Below the pieces are notes generated by a model. It was not told the DNA's origin and ran no database searches. It was given only the letters and a program-made list of their open reading frames with translations. The position numbers and the translations under genes are program-made. Positions 13,659 to 13,906 of a stretch of DNA of 13,906 bases are shown here, one piece after another; positions within the stretch are counted from its first letter, which is position 1; every line of letters starts with the position of its first letter. Source of the stretch: JBDKTK01 sp964556675 (GTDB taxonomy: Bacteria > Desulfobacterota > Syntrophia > Syntrophales > UBA4778); the NCBI GenBank assembly GCA_964556675.1, contig CAZKYN010000072.1, positions 1 to 13,906 on the forward strand, given 5' to 3'.

Positions 13659-13880
13659 TCAATGTAAAACCCTCTCATCGCTCAAAGTGATCAGGTCTAT
13701 GACCAGCACCAGGTTCAAATGGTCCAGGACCTCCGGCTGAAGCAGCTTGATTATTTCCGAAATCAACTCGCTGTACTCGCGAAAGAAGGCCGAGATCGGC
13801 TCATTCTGGATCTTTATGCCTTCGCGCGAGCCCGGCGGGAAGGCATAGAGGGTGGGCATGGATCCGCCTTCGTTCATCAT
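13659..13880 (-). CDS. Small conserved-looking protein of unknown function
   Basis: A 73-residue frame closed upstream by an in-frame TAG at 13898-13896, so it is complete in the window. Two ATGs at 13880 and 13877 and another at 13859 (MPTLYAFPPGSREG) are possible starts; the last has AAGGCGGA upstream and may be the true one. Codon third positions are mostly G or C like the neighbours, which supports coding. The sequence has a polar start and then hydrophobic, Leu/Ile-rich stretches with acidic residues (FFREYSELISEIIKLLQPEV, LNLVLVIDLITLSDERVLH), suggesting a small helical soluble protein. No family is recognised. It converges on the radical SAM gene with 76 bp between the stops; that gap shows no clear terminator. 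Confidence 0.6.
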   Translation of the reverse strand: MMNEGGSMPTLYAFPPGSREGIKIQNEPISAFFREYSELISEIIKLLQPEVLDHLNLVLVIDLITLSDERVLH

Positions 13881-13906
13881 GAAGGCTTCAGATGCCTAGG
13901 GGCTCC

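Noticed and set aside
1..13906. Mobile element or defence island
   Set aside because: No transposase, integrase, terminal repeat pair, tRNA target or recognised defence enzyme is present; only the small helical orphan hints at such context.

Overview
The window looks like ordinary chromosome from a Gram-negative bacterium of moderately high GC. The Gram-negative call rests on a TolC/MFP/RND tripartite pump, an MlaA lipoprotein, lipobox signal peptides and an outer-membrane barrel remnant. The mix of GTP cyclohydrolase IB next to QueD, a PpsR-type PEP-synthase regulator, an FmdB-like zinc ribbon and a secreted hydrolase paired with MlaA is what I would expect in Desulfobacterota (former Deltaproteobacteria) or a relative. 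That taxonomic call is inference; no rRNA or marker gene is present.

Layout. Positions 1-4864 (+) carry an efflux operon: the 3' part of a TolC-family outer-membrane gene, a hairpin repeat, a membrane-fusion lipoprotein, and an HAE1-type RND pump whose start overlaps the adaptor's end by 14 bp. Positions 5051-5714 (-) hold a 54-residue zinc-ribbon protein with its own sigma70-like promoter, behind a HIT-family protein. Position 5807 starts a small helical orphan (+), convergent with an unknown polytopic membrane protein (-, 6149-6835). Positions 6891-9018 (-) hold a secreted alpha/beta hydrolase followed 13 bp later by MlaA, suggesting an envelope-lipid operon. Positions 9141-10287 (-) hold QueD and FolE2, two early 7-deazaguanine/queuosine steps (FolE2 also feeds folate), ending in a terminator. 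Positions 10288-10454 are non-coding and unusually structured. A coiled-coil stress-type protein (-, 10455-10751) diverges from ppsR (+, 10965-11807). HU (+, 11913-12182) has a good promoter and a strong terminator. Positions 12239-12540 (-) are a decayed outer-membrane barrel gene in three reading frames. A radical SAM protein with a Cys-rich tail (+, 12674-13582) and a small conserved-looking unknown (-, 13659-13880) close the window.

How the genes work together: three local units are supported, namely drug/solute efflux, outer-membrane lipid handling, and 7-deazaguanine synthesis. The rest are single housekeeping or unknown genes. I saw no CRISPR array, transposase, integrase, tRNA or rRNA, and no clear multi-gene novel system. 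The most interesting items are the barrel pseudogene, the hydrolase-MlaA pair, the structured DNA upstream of queD with a possible leaderless promoter, and the radical SAM protein with no obvious substrate.
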